Positions 12,188-12,216 of a stretch of 12,216 nt of DNA are shown piece after piece. Numbering within the stretch: position 1 is the first letter of the stretch; the number at the start of each line of letters is the position of its first letter. Location of the stretch: NCBI GenBank assembly GCA_902773415.1, contig CACYEE010000167.1, positions 1 through 12,216 of the forward strand. The letters are read 5' to 3'. Source of the stretch: an uncultured Actinomyces sp. (GTDB lineage: Bacteria; Actinomycetota; Actinomycetes; Actinomycetales; Actinomycetaceae). The notes beneath the pieces were generated by a model. The model saw nothing but the letters and a program-made list of their open reading frames with translations, was not told the DNA's origin and did no database searches. The translations under genes and the position numbers were made by a program.

Positions 12188-12216
12188 CCTCTCCCCCGAA
12201 CACCGCCCCGACCACG
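12188..12216. repeat. 29-bp repeat, copy 2, running to the window end
   Basis: It starts 9 bases after the HTH stop and matches 11150-11178 at 28 of 29 positions. The match reaches the last base of the window, so the full repeat may be longer. Confidence 0.7.

Noticed and set aside
1..12216. tRNA, rRNA, riboswitch or integrative-element attachment site
   Set aside because: Both strands were read by eye for cloverleaf, anticodon-arm and conserved riboswitch motifs, and none was convincing. A covariance-model scan would be decisive.

Overview
The window is high-GC bacterial DNA with strong third-position G/C preference, GTG as well as ATG starts, tightly overlapped operons and an apparently leaderless gene. 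Together with an isochorismate/menaquinone pathway, an Actinomycetota-style APP1/DUF2183 protein and a remnant of an IS481-type transposase, this points to a high-GC Gram-positive (Actinomycetota), possibly a host-associated actinomycete. The genus cannot be read from the sequence. The content is chromosomal; no plasmid, phage, CRISPR, rRNA or tRNA signal was seen.

Layout. (1) 1-2132, minus strand: menF (isochorismate synthase) then menD (cut by the left window edge), joined by a TGATG stop/start overlap. These are the first two committed steps of menaquinone synthesis. (2) 2133-2323: a short divergent spacer packed with three palindromes, one a REP-like hairpin with 14-bp arms. (3) 2324-3445, plus strand: an APP1-like (DUF2183) HAD-type putative phosphatase with a likely leaderless GTG start. 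(4) 3446-4099: no intact gene. It holds a hairpin, a repeat copy, a 30-bp direct repeat and the decayed C-terminal half of an IS481-family transposase on the minus strand. (5) 4100-7378, plus strand: a three-gene MacAB-like export operon (membrane-fusion adaptor, ATPase, FtsX/MacB permease) with a 1-nt gap and an ATGA overlap. (6) 7744-8787, plus strand: an ADP-ribosylglycohydrolase-family enzyme on its own. (7) 9209-10645, minus strand: an AGCS-family alanine/glycine:cation symporter, convergent with the preceding gene. (8) 10646-11480: a long repeat-rich divergent spacer. (9) 11481-12178, plus strand: a DUF2975 four-helix membrane protein followed 11 nt later by a 68-residue Cro/C1-type HTH protein, behind an AT-rich promoter region that stands out from its surroundings.

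The most unusual aspect is between the genes. Five copies of an intergenic repeat family sharing a GGGGACAG...CGGRAGG core lie in four of the spacers. A separate 82-bp direct repeat and a 57-58-bp direct repeat (itself carrying that core) fill the symporter/DUF2975 spacer. A 29-bp sequence upstream of the DUF2975/HTH pair recurs right after it, running off the window end, so this pair is bracketed by direct repeats. The coding functions are otherwise ordinary: respiratory quinone synthesis, export, lipid or phosphate-ester hydrolysis, removal of ADP-ribose and amino-acid uptake. Nothing in the gene set by itself demonstrates a new defence or biosynthetic system; the DUF2975/HTH pair and the repeat family are the best candidates for undescribed biology.
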